Shown here: positions 42,844 to 50,329 of the stretch, piece after piece | How the letters are laid out: every line of letters starts with the position of its first letter | Position numbering within the stretch: position 1 is the first letter of the stretch | Notes under the pieces: generated by a model | What the model saw: only the letters and a program-made list of their open reading frames with translations | What the model was told of the DNA's origin: nothing | Databases searched by the model: none | Source: Lentzea kentuckyensis | GTDB taxonomy: Bacteria > Actinomycetota > Actinomycetes > Mycobacteriales > Pseudonocardiaceae | Length of the DNA: 57,760 nt | Direction: 5' to 3' | NCBI RefSeq assembly: GCF_002150765.1 | Contig: NZ_MUYM01000024.1 | Coordinates: 1 to 57,760 of the forward strand | Translations under genes and position numbers: made by a program

Positions 42844-43782
42844 CTACGACGTTTCCGCTTCGGCGGTGCTGCCGTTCAGACCAACCACACGTCCGCCACG
42901 TGATCCAAGATTTCGCAGCGCGGCGAGCGCTCCCGGCTTGGTCAGGTCGATCGTTATCTTGGTCCTCTGCGGCTGGTTGACCAGCGCGTTCCTGCCTTCG
43001 TGCCCCGCCTCGATGGTCTTGGCGAGCCCACCCGTCGACGCCAGCGACCCGCGCGCCGCACCGAGCCGGCCGAGCGCGTCGTCCACTGCCATCAGCAGCG
43101 CGTCCCGGTTGCCCTCGCACATCGCCCGGACGAGCTCGGGCCTGCTGCCCGCGACCCGCGTGCCGTCCCCGAAACTGCCCGCCGCGAGCGCCATCGCCAG
43201 CGGCCCGCCATCGGCCCCGACCGCGGCCAGGATCGCCGCCATGATGTGCGGCAGGTGGCTGATCCGCGCCACGGCCTCGTCGTGCTCCTCGGGCGTGGTC
43301 GGCACGACGTGCGCCTTCAGATCGAGCGCCAGCTGCATCACGTCGTTGAGGTGGTCGTCCGCCTCCTCGGGCGTGACGACCCAGGCGGCTTTGTCGAAGA
43401 GGGTGGCGCTGCCCGCGTCCCACCCGCTCCTGCTCGTGCCGGCCATCGGATGCCCGCCGACGAACCGCGCGTGCGGCGCGTACCGGTGCACGGCGTCGTG
43501 GACCGGGCCCTTGACACTGGTCACGTCGGTGAGGCGGGTGCCCGCGGGCACCTTGCGCAGCAGGTCCGGGAGCGCGGGCAGGGGCACCGCGAGGACGACG
43601 AGCGCCTCGGGGTCGCGGCTGAGGGCCTCGTCCACCGTCGTGATGTCGAAGCCCTCAGCGCGTGCCCGGTCCGCGTCCTCTTTGCTCGCGGTCGCACCCC
43701 ACACCGTGCGCCCGGCAGCCTTGGCGGCCCGCAGCACGGAGCCGCCGATCAGTCCCAGTCCGATCACGCACACGTCTCGCAC
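42844..43782 (-). CDS. tyrA: Prephenate dehydrogenase
   Basis: A 312-residue TyrA: Rossmann motif VIGLGLIGGSVLRAAKAAG near residue 6, DVTSVKGPVHDAVHRYAPHA near 88, and the signature GGHPMAGTSRSGWDAGSATL near 108, with SHLPHIMAAILAAVG near 170. It oxidises and decarboxylates prephenate to 4-hydroxyphenylpyruvate for tyrosine; the aminotransferase at 9334 could do the last step. No ACT domain is present at the C-terminus. GTG 43782 is the start. It heads an apparent operon with two anchored FN3 proteins that have no evident metabolic link. Confidence 0.93.
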   Translation of the reverse strand: MRDVCVIGLGLIGGSVLRAAKAAGRTVWGATASKEDADRARAEGFDITTVDEALSRDPEALVVLAVPLPALPDLLRKVPAGTRLTDVTSVKGPVHDAVHRYAPHARFVGGHPMAGTSRSGWDAGSATLFDKAAWVVTPEEADDHLNDVMQLALDLKAHVVPTTPEEHDEAVARISHLPHIMAAILAAVGADGGPLAMALAAGSFGDGTRVAGSRPELVRAMCEGNRDALLMAVDDALGRLGAARGSLASTGGLAKTIEAGHEGRNALVNQPQRTKITIDLTKPGALAALRNLGSRGGRVVGLNGSTAEAETS

Positions 43783-43815
43783 GAGCCCATCATTCCGTGC
43801 GACACGTGCTCGGAA

Positions 43816-45021
43816 CTACCGGAGGGCGTCCAGCGCGAACGCCGCGTACGTCGCCACCCCGTGCTCCATCGCGGCTTCGTCGAACAGCACCCGGTTCGAG
43901 TGGTTCGGCGCGGCCTCCTCCAGGTCGATCCCGCGCGGGCACGCCCCGAGGAACGCCAACGCGCCCGGCACCTTCTGCAGCACGTAGGAGAAGTCCTCGG
44001 CGCCCATCAGCGGGTCCTGCATCGGCTCGCTCCAGGACGGCCCCATCGCCTTCGCCGCGAGGTCCACCACGTGCGTCCCGACCTCGTCGTCGTTCACCGT
44101 CACCGGGTAGCCCGGCACGATGCTGACCTCGGCGTGGCACCCGTAGGCGGCGGCCGTGTGCTTCACGACCTGCTTGAGCTCCTTGTGCACCAGCCTGCGC
44201 GTGACCTCGGACAGCGTCCTGATCGTCCCGTCGAGCGTGGCGACCTCGGGGATGATGTTCGTCGTCGTGCCGGCCTTGATCTGCGCGACCGTCACCACGG
44301 CCGGCTGGTGCACGCTGATCCGCCGTCCGAGCATCGTCTGGATCGCGCCGACCATCGCCGCGGCGGCAGGGACCGGGTCCAGGGCGTTGTGCGGCATCGC
44401 GCCGTGTCCGCCGCGGCCCTTCACGTGGATGTGGAACGTGTCCGCGCTGGCCATGATCGGGCCGGGCCGCGTGGTCACCACGCCGGACTTCGTCGTGGAC
44501 GTGATGTGCAGCGCGAACGCCTTTTCCACGCCGTTGTCGAGCAGGCCTTCCTCGATCATGTACCGGGCGCCGTGATAGCCCTCCTCGCCCGGCTGGAACA
44601 TGAACAGCACGTTGCCCCTCAGGGCGTCACGCCGGTCCGCCAGCAACCGTGCGGACGACGCGAGCATCGCAACGTGCGTGTCGTGCCCACAGGCGTGCAT
44701 GTTGCCGTCCACTTCGGACGCGTAAGGCAGCCCTGTCTCCTCCTGCAACGGCAGCCCGTCCATGTCGCCGCGCAGGAGCACGGTCGGCCCTGGCCGTTCG
44801 CCTTCGAGCACCGCCACGACCGAGGTCGTCGACTCGCCTTTCGTGACCTTGAGCGGCAGCCCCTCCAACGCGTGCAGGATCGCCGCCTGCGTCCTGGGGT
44901 TCTGAAGCCCCTGTTCGGGGTGGCGGTGGATCTGCCTGCGCAACGCCACCGTGCGGGGCTGCAGCGAACGCGCCCCCTCGAGCAATCCGGCGAGACGTGG
45001 GTCCGACGTTGTTGTGCTCAT
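43816..45021 (-). CDS. M20-family amidohydrolase (IAA-amino acid hydrolase/hippurate hydrolase-like)
   Basis: A 401-residue metallohydrolase: LRRQIHRHPEQGLQNPRTQA near residue 27, metal ligands in MHACGHDTHVAML near 107, the FMFQPGEEGYHGARYMIEEG Glu pair near 141, a dimerisation domain (HIHVKGRGGHGAMPHNALDP near 196), and the final metal His in APNHSNRVLFDE near 375. The family removes acyl or amide groups from N-acyl amino acids. Metal dependence is Zn or Mn. ATG 45021. It is divergent from the TadA-partner gene and 33 bp from tyrA, convergent to nothing. Confidence 0.9.
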   Translation of the reverse strand: MSTTTSDPRLAGLLEGARSLQPRTVALRRQIHRHPEQGLQNPRTQAAILHALEGLPLKVTKGESTTSVVAVLEGERPGPTVLLRGDMDGLPLQEETGLPYASEVDGNMHACGHDTHVAMLASSARLLADRRDALRGNVLFMFQPGEEGYHGARYMIEEGLLDNGVEKAFALHITSTTKSGVVTTRPGPIMASADTFHIHVKGRGGHGAMPHNALDPVPAAAAMVGAIQTMLGRRISVHQPAVVTVAQIKAGTTTNIIPEVATLDGTIRTLSEVTRRLVHKELKQVVKHTAAAYGCHAEVSIVPGYPVTVNDDEVGTHVVDLAAKAMGPSWSEPMQDPLMGAEDFSYVLQKVPGALAFLGACPRGIDLEEAAPNHSNRVLFDEAAMEHGVATYAAFALDALR

Positions 45022-45081
45022 CTATCGATGGTGCCACCACCTCAGCTACCGGGAAGGTCGTCTGGGCCCTACGGTGTGCAC

Positions 45082-45570
45082 ATGACACAGCAGGAGCCGG
45101 TCAACGGCTTCGCGGTCGCGGTCGTCCGAGAGGACGGCCGCTGGCGGTGCAGCAGGATGGACAGCTCCGCGCTGTCGGAGCTGGACGCGGCGATCACACA
45201 GCTGCGCCAACTACGGTCGACCGGCGCCGTGTTCGGCCTACTGGCCGTCGACGACGAGTTCTTCATCATCCTGCGCCCGGTCCCAGGCGGTGTGGCCCTC
45301 CTGCTCTCCGACGCGGCCGCAGCCCTCGACTACGACATCGCCGCCGACGTCCTGGACCTCCTGCGGGTCGAACCGCCGGACGAGGAGGACACCGAGATCT
45401 GGCCAGAGGGCGACCTCGGCGTGCTGTCCGACCTCGGCATGCCCTCGCACGAGCTCCAGATCATCGTCGACGAGGAAGACCTCTACCCGGACGAGCAGCT
45501 CCAGATGATCGCCCAGCGCATCGGGTTCATCGACGAGTTCACGAAGCTGCTCGACACGATCCAGGCGTGA
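45082..45570 (+). CDS. TadA-associated protein
   Basis: A 162-residue acidic protein of the family found next to tadA in actinobacteria: FAVAVVREDGRWRCSRMDSS near the N-terminus, FGLLAVDDEFFIILRPVPGG near 52, and acidic C-terminal segments (VDEEDLYPDEQLQMIAQRIG). Its TGA overlaps the tadA GTG (GTGA), so the two are coupled. The role is unknown; a regulator or partner of the deaminase is likely. ATG 45082. Confidence 0.87.
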   Translation: MTQQEPVNGFAVAVVREDGRWRCSRMDSSALSELDAAITQLRQLRSTGAVFGLLAVDDEFFIILRPVPGGVALLLSDAAAALDYDIAADVLDLLRVEPPDEEDTEIWPEGDLGVLSDLGMPSHELQIIVDEEDLYPDEQLQMIAQRIGFIDEFTKLLDTIQA

Positions 45571-46019
45571 TCCCCACTCCGGAAGACATGATCCGAACCG
45601 CTCTGCGCGCGGCTTCGCGCTCGGGCGCGGACGTCCCGATCGGCGCCGTGGTCTACGCACCGGACGGTTCGGTTCTCGCCGAGGCCTGCAACGCACGCGA
45701 GGCGCTGGGCGACCCGACCGCACACGCCGAGATCCTGGCGCTGCGGGCGGCCACCGCGAAGTTCGGCGACGGCTGGCGGCTCGACGGCTGCACCCTCGCC
45801 GTGACGCTCGAACCGTGCACGATGTGCGCCGGCGCGTTGGTGCTCGCCCGTGTTTCGCGTCTCGTCTTCGGCGCCTGGGAGCCCAAAACCGGCGCGGTGG
45901 GGTCGCTTTGGGACGTCGTGCGCGACCGCAGGCTCAACCATCGGCCGGAGGTGCAGGGCGGTGTGCTCGAGTCGGAGTGCGCTGACCTGCTCGAACGTTT
46001 CTTCCGGACCCAGCGTTAA
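45567..46019 (+). CDS. tadA: tRNA(adenosine-34) deaminase
   Basis: A 150-residue zinc deaminase with PTAHAEILAL (zinc His and catalytic Glu near residue 53) and EPCTMCAGALVLARV (two zinc Cys near residue 83), followed by GAWEPKTGAVGSLWDVV. It converts A34 to inosine in tRNA-Arg(ACG), whose gene is at 16079 in this window. GTG 45567 overlaps the stop of its partner. It is followed by tRNA-Ser(CGA). Confidence 0.94.
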   Translation: MIPTPEDMIRTALRAASRSGADVPIGAVVYAPDGSVLAEACNAREALGDPTAHAEILALRAATAKFGDGWRLDGCTLAVTLEPCTMCAGALVLARVSRLVFGAWEPKTGAVGSLWDVVRDRRLNHRPEVQGGVLESECADLLERFFRTQR

Positions 46020-46051
46020 CCCACTGGATCCGGCTGTGTATTGTTCTTATC

Positions 46052-46136
46052 GGTGGCGTGTCCGAGCGGCCGAAGGAGCACGCCTCGAAAGCGTGTGAGG
46101 TGCAAGCCTCCGTGGGTTCAAATCCCACCGCCACCG
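46052..46136 (+). tRNA. tRNA-Ser (anticodon CGA)
   Basis: Acceptor GGTGGCG pairs with CGCCACC. The anticodon arm CACGC-CTCGAAA-GCGTG gives CGA. A long variable arm and the T-arm GGGTTCAAATCCC follow, discriminator G; CCA is not encoded. It lies 32 bp after tadA and ends before a classical terminator. Confidence 0.95.
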
Positions 46137-46141
46137 CTCAG

Positions 46142-46172
46142 AAGGACCCCGGATCTCTCCGGGGTCCTTTTT
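46142..46172 (+). terminator. Intrinsic terminator after tRNA-Ser(CGA)
   Basis: AAGGACCCCGG and CCGGGGTCCTT (11 bp, perfect) around an ATCTCT loop, followed by TTT. Confidence 0.92.
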
Positions 46173-46229
46173 GCATGCCCGGACAGTGTTCACGCCCTTG
46201 TGGGCCCACGCCCTTGTCGCGAGCTGATC

Positions 46230-46265
46230 TTTACTGCTTTACTAGCTGCCTAGTAAAGCAGTAAA
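46230..46265. promoter_or_regulatory. Operator palindrome of the YtrA-type regulator
   Basis: TTTACTGCTTTACTAG (46230-46245) and CTAGTAAAGCAGTAAA (46250-46265) are perfect 16-bp arms around CTGC, ending 9 bp before the regulator ATG. AT-rich in GC-rich DNA. The position fits autorepression of the regulator-ABC operon. Confidence 0.8.
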
Positions 46266-46274
46266 GGGGACCTC

Positions 46275-46670
46275 ATGTTCGTCTTCCGGATCGACAGTCG
46301 CTCCGGTGTGCCGCCCTACCTGCAGCTCGTCCAGCAGGTGCGTCAGGGCGTGTTGCTCGGCTTCCTGCGGCACGGCGATCGGCTGCCGTTGATCCGCGAA
46401 GTGGCCGAGTCCGTGGCCATCAACCCGAACACGGTCGCCAAGGCCTATCGCCAGCTGGAACAGGAAGGCCTGGTCACCGGACGTCCGGGGCAGGGCACCT
46501 TCGTCAACGAGACCCAGGCCGCCACGATCTCGCCCGCGACCTACACCTCGTTGCAGCGCGGCCTGGAGGCGTGGTTGGGCCGGGCACGTGCCGCCGGCCT
46601 CGACGAGCAGGCGATCAACGCGCTCTTCAGCGCGGCCGTCACCCAAGCGAAGAATGAGAACATCGCATGA
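46275..46670 (+). CDS. GntR-family (YtrA-type) regulator of the ABC exporter
   Basis: A 131-residue protein: N-terminal GntR winged helix (YLQLVQQVRQGVLLGFLRHG; LPLIREVAESVAINPNTVAK; YRQLEQEGLVTGRPGQGTF) and a short YtrA-type helical tail (residues ~85-131) instead of a ligand domain. Such regulators are first genes of ABC-transporter operons and respond to cell-wall stress. ATG 46275 has GGGGA upstream. Its stop overlaps the ABC ATPase start (ATGA). The palindrome upstream is its likely binding site. Confidence 0.9.
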   Translation: MFVFRIDSRSGVPPYLQLVQQVRQGVLLGFLRHGDRLPLIREVAESVAINPNTVAKAYRQLEQEGLVTGRPGQGTFVNETQAATISPATYTSLQRGLEAWLGRARAAGLDEQAINALFSAAVTQAKNENIA

Positions 46671-47572
46671 CAGCAACCGAGTACGCGCTCCAGACCGACG
46701 GCCTGGGTAAGCGCTACCGCAAGGTGTGGGCACTGCGCGACTGCACGCTGGCCGTCCCGGCCGGCCGGGTCACCGCGCTCGTGGGACCCAACGGCGCGGG
46801 CAAGAGCACGTTCCTGCGCCTGGCGGTGGGGCTGCTCGCGCCCACCACCGGCACGGTCGAGGTGCTCGGCGAGTCACCCGCCACCAACACCCCGCAGGTG
46901 TTGTCCCGCATCGGGTTCCTCGCTCAGGACCACCCGCTCTACAAGCACTTCACCGTCGCGGAACTGCTCCGCCTCGGCCGCTCCTGCAACCTGCGCTTCG
47001 ACCAGGGCCTGGCCGAACGGCGGCTGGCGCAGTTGGAGATCCCGCTCGATCGCAAGGCCGGTGCGCTCTCCGGCGGTCAGCAGGCTCAGGTAGCGCTGGC
47101 GTTGGCCCTGGCCAAGCGGCCGGACCTGCTCGTCCTGGACGAGCCCATGGCCAGTCTCGATCCGGTCGCCCGCCTGGAGTTCCTGCAGGCTCTGATGGGT
47201 GCGGTCGCCGCCGACGGCATGACCGTGCTGTTCTCCTCGCACGTCGTGCCCGAGCTCGAACGGGTCTGCGACCACCTGATCGTGCTCAACCACAGCAGGG
47301 TCACGCTCGCGGGCGACATCGACTCGTTGGTGGGGGAGCACCGGATGCTCGTCGGTCCGCGCACGACCGGTGATGTCGGCAGGGCGGGCACGGTCGTGGA
47401 GGCCACGCACAGCGAGAGGCACACGACGTTGCTCGTACGCGATGGCGGACTGTCGGCGGCACCCGGCTGGCAGGCGAGCCCGGTCGGTCTCGAGGACCTG
47501 GTGCTGGCCTACCTGCGCCGGCCCGCGCAGCACGACGTCGAGCCCACGATCCGGGCGGAGGTGTCGGCATGA
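46667..47572 (+). CDS. ABC transporter ATP-binding protein
   Basis: A 301-residue ATPase with Walker A VGPNGAGKSTFLR near residue 40, Q-loop IGFLAQDHPLY near 83, signature LSGGQQAQVALALA near 134, Walker B DLLVLDEPMASLDP near 155, and H-loop SSHVV near 193. The C-terminal 90 residues are a poorly conserved regulatory part. Type: DrrA/YtrB-like exporters. Start and stop overlap both neighbours (ATGA), so the operon is tightly coupled. Confidence 0.92.
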   Translation: MTATEYALQTDGLGKRYRKVWALRDCTLAVPAGRVTALVGPNGAGKSTFLRLAVGLLAPTTGTVEVLGESPATNTPQVLSRIGFLAQDHPLYKHFTVAELLRLGRSCNLRFDQGLAERRLAQLEIPLDRKAGALSGGQQAQVALALALAKRPDLLVLDEPMASLDPVARLEFLQALMGAVAADGMTVLFSSHVVPELERVCDHLIVLNHSRVTLAGDIDSLVGEHRMLVGPRTTGDVGRAGTVVEATHSERHTTLLVRDGGLSAAPGWQASPVGLEDLVLAYLRRPAQHDVEPTIRAEVSA

Positions 47573-48546
47573 CCTGGCTGACCTGGCGGCAGCACCGTTC
47601 CGAGATGTACACGCTCGGCCTGCTGGTCGCGGTGATCGCCGCCTTCCTGCTCGCCGTCGGACTGCAGATGCACTCGTTGTTCCCCAACGGTGCGGGCCAG
47701 TGCGTGGGCATCGACCTCACCGAGGCGTGCTCGACCGCGATCAGGCGGTTGAACGAGGAACACGGCTACGCCTCCAAGATGCTGAACCTGTTCAGCCTGG
47801 TGCCGTTCCTGATCGGCGCGTTCTTCGGCGCACCGCTGGTGGCCCGCGAGATGGAGGCCGGCACCTGGCAGTTCGCCTGGACCCAGTCCGTGCCCAGGAT
47901 GCGCTGGCTGGCGGTGAAACTGGGCGCTCTGGCGCTGGTGACCGCGTTGCTCGCCGGCGTCTTCTCCGCCGTGATCACGTGGTACCGGCAGCCGATCGAC
48001 GTGCTCGACGGCCGGTTCAACGCGGACGCGTTCGACGTGGAAGGGCTCGCTCCCGCGGGCTACGCGTTGTTCGCGTTCGCCGTCGCCACGGCAGCGGGCG
48101 CGGTGTTGCGGCGCAGCCTGCCCGCACTCGCGGTCGCGCTCGGCGCCTTCCTCGCGGTCCGCGTCTTCGTGGGGGGCTGGCTGCGGCCGAACTACCAGGA
48201 ACCGCAACGCCTCGTGGAAGTCGTGGGCGCCGGTGATCCCGCCGACCCCGGCAATCCACGGATGTCGACCGGCACCCCCACCGACTGGACCATCGACACG
48301 GGGTACCTGGACTCGTCCGGCCGTCCGCTCTCGCTCTACGACACCTTCGCGATGTACTCCGCCGCGGAGAAGGAGGGCGTGAAGTTCAGCGCGTACCTCC
48401 ACGAGCGGGGCGTGCAGCAGTGGGTCGAGTACCAGCCGGCCGGCCGGTTCTGGACGTTCCAGCTCGCGGAGACCGCCATCTTCGTCGGCCTGGCGGCGGC
48501 ACTGCTCGCCTTCGTGGTGTGGCGGATCAAACGCCGCCTCTTCTGA
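47569..48546 (+). CDS. ABC transporter permease
   Basis: A 325-residue membrane protein with about six hydrophobic helices (LGLLVAVIAAFLLAVGLQM; NLFSLVPFLIGAFFGAPLVA; LGALALVTALLAGVFSAVIT; AIFVGLAAALLAFVVWRI at the end) and a large extracytoplasmic loop (about 195-295) after helix five. The EMEAGTWQFAWTQSVPRMRW loop is the coupling helix area of ABC-2 type permeases. It forms a half-transporter with the preceding ATPase. Substrate unknown; YtrA control hints at cell-envelope stress. Confidence 0.88.
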   Translation: MTWLTWRQHRSEMYTLGLLVAVIAAFLLAVGLQMHSLFPNGAGQCVGIDLTEACSTAIRRLNEEHGYASKMLNLFSLVPFLIGAFFGAPLVAREMEAGTWQFAWTQSVPRMRWLAVKLGALALVTALLAGVFSAVITWYRQPIDVLDGRFNADAFDVEGLAPAGYALFAFAVATAAGAVLRRSLPALAVALGAFLAVRVFVGGWLRPNYQEPQRLVEVVGAGDPADPGNPRMSTGTPTDWTIDTGYLDSSGRPLSLYDTFAMYSAAEKEGVKFSAYLHERGVQQWVEYQPAGRFWTFQLAETAIFVGLAAALLAFVVWRIKRRLF

Positions 48547-48552
48547 AGCGAT

Positions 48553-48576
48553 GGGCCCCGGAGCGGTCCGGGGCCC
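48553..48576. terminator. Hairpin after the ABC operon
   Basis: GGGCCCCGGA and TCCGGGGCCC (10 bp, perfect) around a GCGG loop. It lies 6 bp after the permease stop and 4 bp before the convergent MDMPI gene end, so it may serve both strands. Confidence 0.85.
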
Positions 48577-48580
48577 TTGC

Positions 48581-49354
48581 TCAGAACCTCGTCGCGCCGA
48601 GGAACCTCTTCAACAACACCGCGTCGCCGGTCACGTCGAGCCCCTCCAGCCCGCGTCGCCGGTACAGCGCCAGCACCAGATCCGCGGCCGGCCCCCGCAC
48701 CGTCACAGCACCCGAGCCGCCGTCCTGACGAGCCACCGGCGCGGTCCCGGTCAGGTCCACCAGCCACCGGGCCTCGGCGTCGGTCGCCTCGAAGACCAGG
48801 GTGCCGCCCTCTCCCAGTACCTCACCGAACTCCGGTCGCCGCAGGTGGACGATCCGCAGTCCCACGTTCATCCACTCCCACAACCCGTCCGCGGCGACCA
48901 CCGGATCGACTTCGAACGGCAGTCCCAGCGCCTCGAACGCGTCGTGGCGGTGCACCCACGTCTCGTGCGCCATCCGCCGTGACCAGAACCGCGGCCCCGG
49001 TTCGCCGGGGAACAGCACCGCGATCGGCTCGTCCGGCGACACGCCACGCATCGCCGACGCCAGCAGTTCCGCCCCCTCGGTCAACCACGGGCCCAGCACG
49101 GCGGCGGTCTCGCCCGCGTACGAGTCCACCGAATGCGCCTTGCTCAGCGAACGGTCGGCGTGCGGGATCTTCTCCCGGACCAGCTGCTCGATCCACCGGT
49201 GCGCGTAGCCGAGGTGACGCAGCAGCTGGTTCAACGTCCAGTCCGGTGTCGCGGGCACCGGCACGCTCAGGTCGGCGTCGGCAACACCGGAGACCAGCAA
49301 CGATGTCTGCGCAACGCCCGTGTCGAGCCGCTGCTCGTAAGTCAGCATCCCCAT
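48581..49354 (-). CDS. Maleylpyruvate isomerase-family (mycothiol-dependent, DinB superfamily) protein, tandem copy 2
   Basis: A 257-residue MDMPI protein: N-terminal four-helix DinB-like bundle with metal-type residues (TLNQLLRHLGYAHRWIEQLV near residue 40; RRMAHETWVHRHDAFEALGL near 131) and a C-terminal MDMPI domain with a RWLVDLTGTAPVAR strand. The family uses mycothiol for isomerisation or thiol transfer. It begins 2 bp after the stop of a paralogue, so the two form an operon headed by the upstream gene with its LexA-box promoter. ATG 49354. Confidence 0.85.
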   Translation of the reverse strand: MGMLTYEQRLDTGVAQTSLLVSGVADADLSVPVPATPDWTLNQLLRHLGYAHRWIEQLVREKIPHADRSLSKAHSVDSYAGETAAVLGPWLTEGAELLASAMRGVSPDEPIAVLFPGEPGPRFWSRRMAHETWVHRHDAFEALGLPFEVDPVVAADGLWEWMNVGLRIVHLRRPEFGEVLGEGGTLVFEATDAEARWLVDLTGTAPVARQDGGSGAVTVRGPAADLVLALYRRRGLEGLDVTGDAVLLKRFLGATRF

Positions 49355-49356
49355 GG

Positions 49357-50130
49357 TCAAAAACGTACGCTCGTGAGGAGCCGGTCGAGCAGTTCGCGAT
49401 CACCGAACACCTCGAGGCCCTCCACCGGCCGCCGCCGGTAGACGGCGAGCATCAGCTCCGTCACCGGCCCGCGCACCGCCACCGCCGCCTTCTCGTGTCC
49501 CTCGCGCACGGCCGGCCGCGGACCGGTGAGGTCGAGCACGAGCTCGCAGTCGAAGTCCGTCGCGTGCAGGTGGATCGTGTGGCCGGGCCCCACCAGCGCG
49601 GCGGTTTCGGCGGGCCAGCGCAGGAACGCGAACGGCAGCGCGAAGAGCGCCCACTCCGTTAGGTTGTCGGCGGCCATGTCGGCGTCGATCTCGAACGGCA
49701 CACCCAGCGCGTTGACGGCATCCCAGCGGTGGATGACGCACTCCTGTGCCATCCGGCGCGACCACAGGCGCGGGCCGGGGTGGCTGGCCAGCGTGGCGAT
49801 CATCTCGTCCGGGTCGACGGCCTGGAGTGCGGACGCCAGCGACCTCGCGCTCTCCTCGATCCAGGGACCGAGCTCGGCGGCCGTCTCACCCGCGTAGGCC
49901 GACACGTCGAGCGCCGCGTTGCGGGTGAAGTCGATCTCCGGCCGCTTCTCCCGGATCATCTCGTCGGCCCAGCGGTACGCGAAGCCGACGTGGCGCAGCA
50001 GTTGGTTCACGGTCCAGTCCGGGCACGATGGCACCTGAATGCCCAGGTCAGCGCCGTCCAGCGCGGAGACCAGCAGCTCGGCCTGGTGGATGATCTCGGC
50101 GCAGTGGCGCTCGTAGCTCAATTTCCCCAT
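49357..50130 (-). CDS. Maleylpyruvate isomerase-family protein, tandem copy 1, SOS-box controlled
   Basis: A 257-residue paralogue of the next gene (TVNQLLRHVGFAYRWADEMI; RRMAQECVIHRWDAVNALGV). ATG 50130 is the first Met followed by the conserved KLSYERHCAEI start. A good -10 (TATGCT on the minus strand, plus coordinates 50195-50200) lies 65 bp upstream, and a perfect LexA box covers the matching -35/spacer zone (50209-50224). A 16-bp-arm hairpin would form in the 5' untranslated RNA. This makes DNA-damage control likely, fitting the DinB superfamily name, though not its function. Confidence 0.85.
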   Translation of the reverse strand: MGKLSYERHCAEIIHQAELLVSALDGADLGIQVPSCPDWTVNQLLRHVGFAYRWADEMIREKRPEIDFTRNAALDVSAYAGETAAELGPWIEESARSLASALQAVDPDEMIATLASHPGPRLWSRRMAQECVIHRWDAVNALGVPFEIDADMAADNLTEWALFALPFAFLRWPAETAALVGPGHTIHLHATDFDCELVLDLTGPRPAVREGHEKAAVAVRGPVTELMLAVYRRRPVEGLEVFGDRELLDRLLTSVRF

Positions 50131-50142
50131 GCCCCAAACGTA

Positions 50143-50187
50143 GGGACGTCGGCCGGTGCCTGGGAGGGGACCACCGGCCGACGTCCC
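50143..50187 (-). promoter_or_regulatory. 5' untranslated hairpin upstream of the MDMPI pair
   Basis: GGGACGTCGGCCGGTG (50143-50158) and CACCGGCCGACGTCCC (50172-50187) are perfect 16-bp arms around a 13-base loop. On the minus strand it would sit directly downstream of the predicted start site and 12 bases before the ATG. No gene ends here, so a simple terminator role is unlikely; attenuation or a protein-binding stem is possible. Confidence 0.65.
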
Positions 50188-50208
50188 GAAAACGAGCATA
50201 CACCATGA

Positions 50209-50224
50209 TCGAACACTTGTTCGA
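50209..50224. promoter_or_regulatory. LexA (SOS) box, perfect consensus
   Basis: TCGAACACTTGTTCGA matches the actinobacterial LexA consensus TCGAAC-N4-GTTCGA at every fixed base, and flanking bases extend the symmetry. It lies in the -35/spacer region of the minus-strand MDMPI promoter (-10 TATGCT, 8 bp away) and 7 bp upstream of a likely plus-strand -35 TTGATG (50232) with -10 TTAGTA (50255), which would serve the secreted nuclease gene. Either or both may be SOS-controlled. Confidence 0.85.
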
Positions 50225-50329
50225 GTGATCATTGATGGGCCAACCGGTTAACCGTTAGTAACAACGCCTTCCAAACACCACTCGATCGAGGAAAGATGCG
50301 TCGGTCCGCCGCATCCCCTGGAGGAAGTT

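Noticed and set aside
41029..45570. Two very long plus-strand frames opposite the FN3, tyrA and M20 genes
   Set aside because: Arg/Ala/Gly-rich shadow sequences; only the end of the second one (from 45082) is a real gene, the TadA partner.
46041..46264. Short frames over tRNA-Ser(CGA)
   Set aside because: They translate the tRNA and its terminator.
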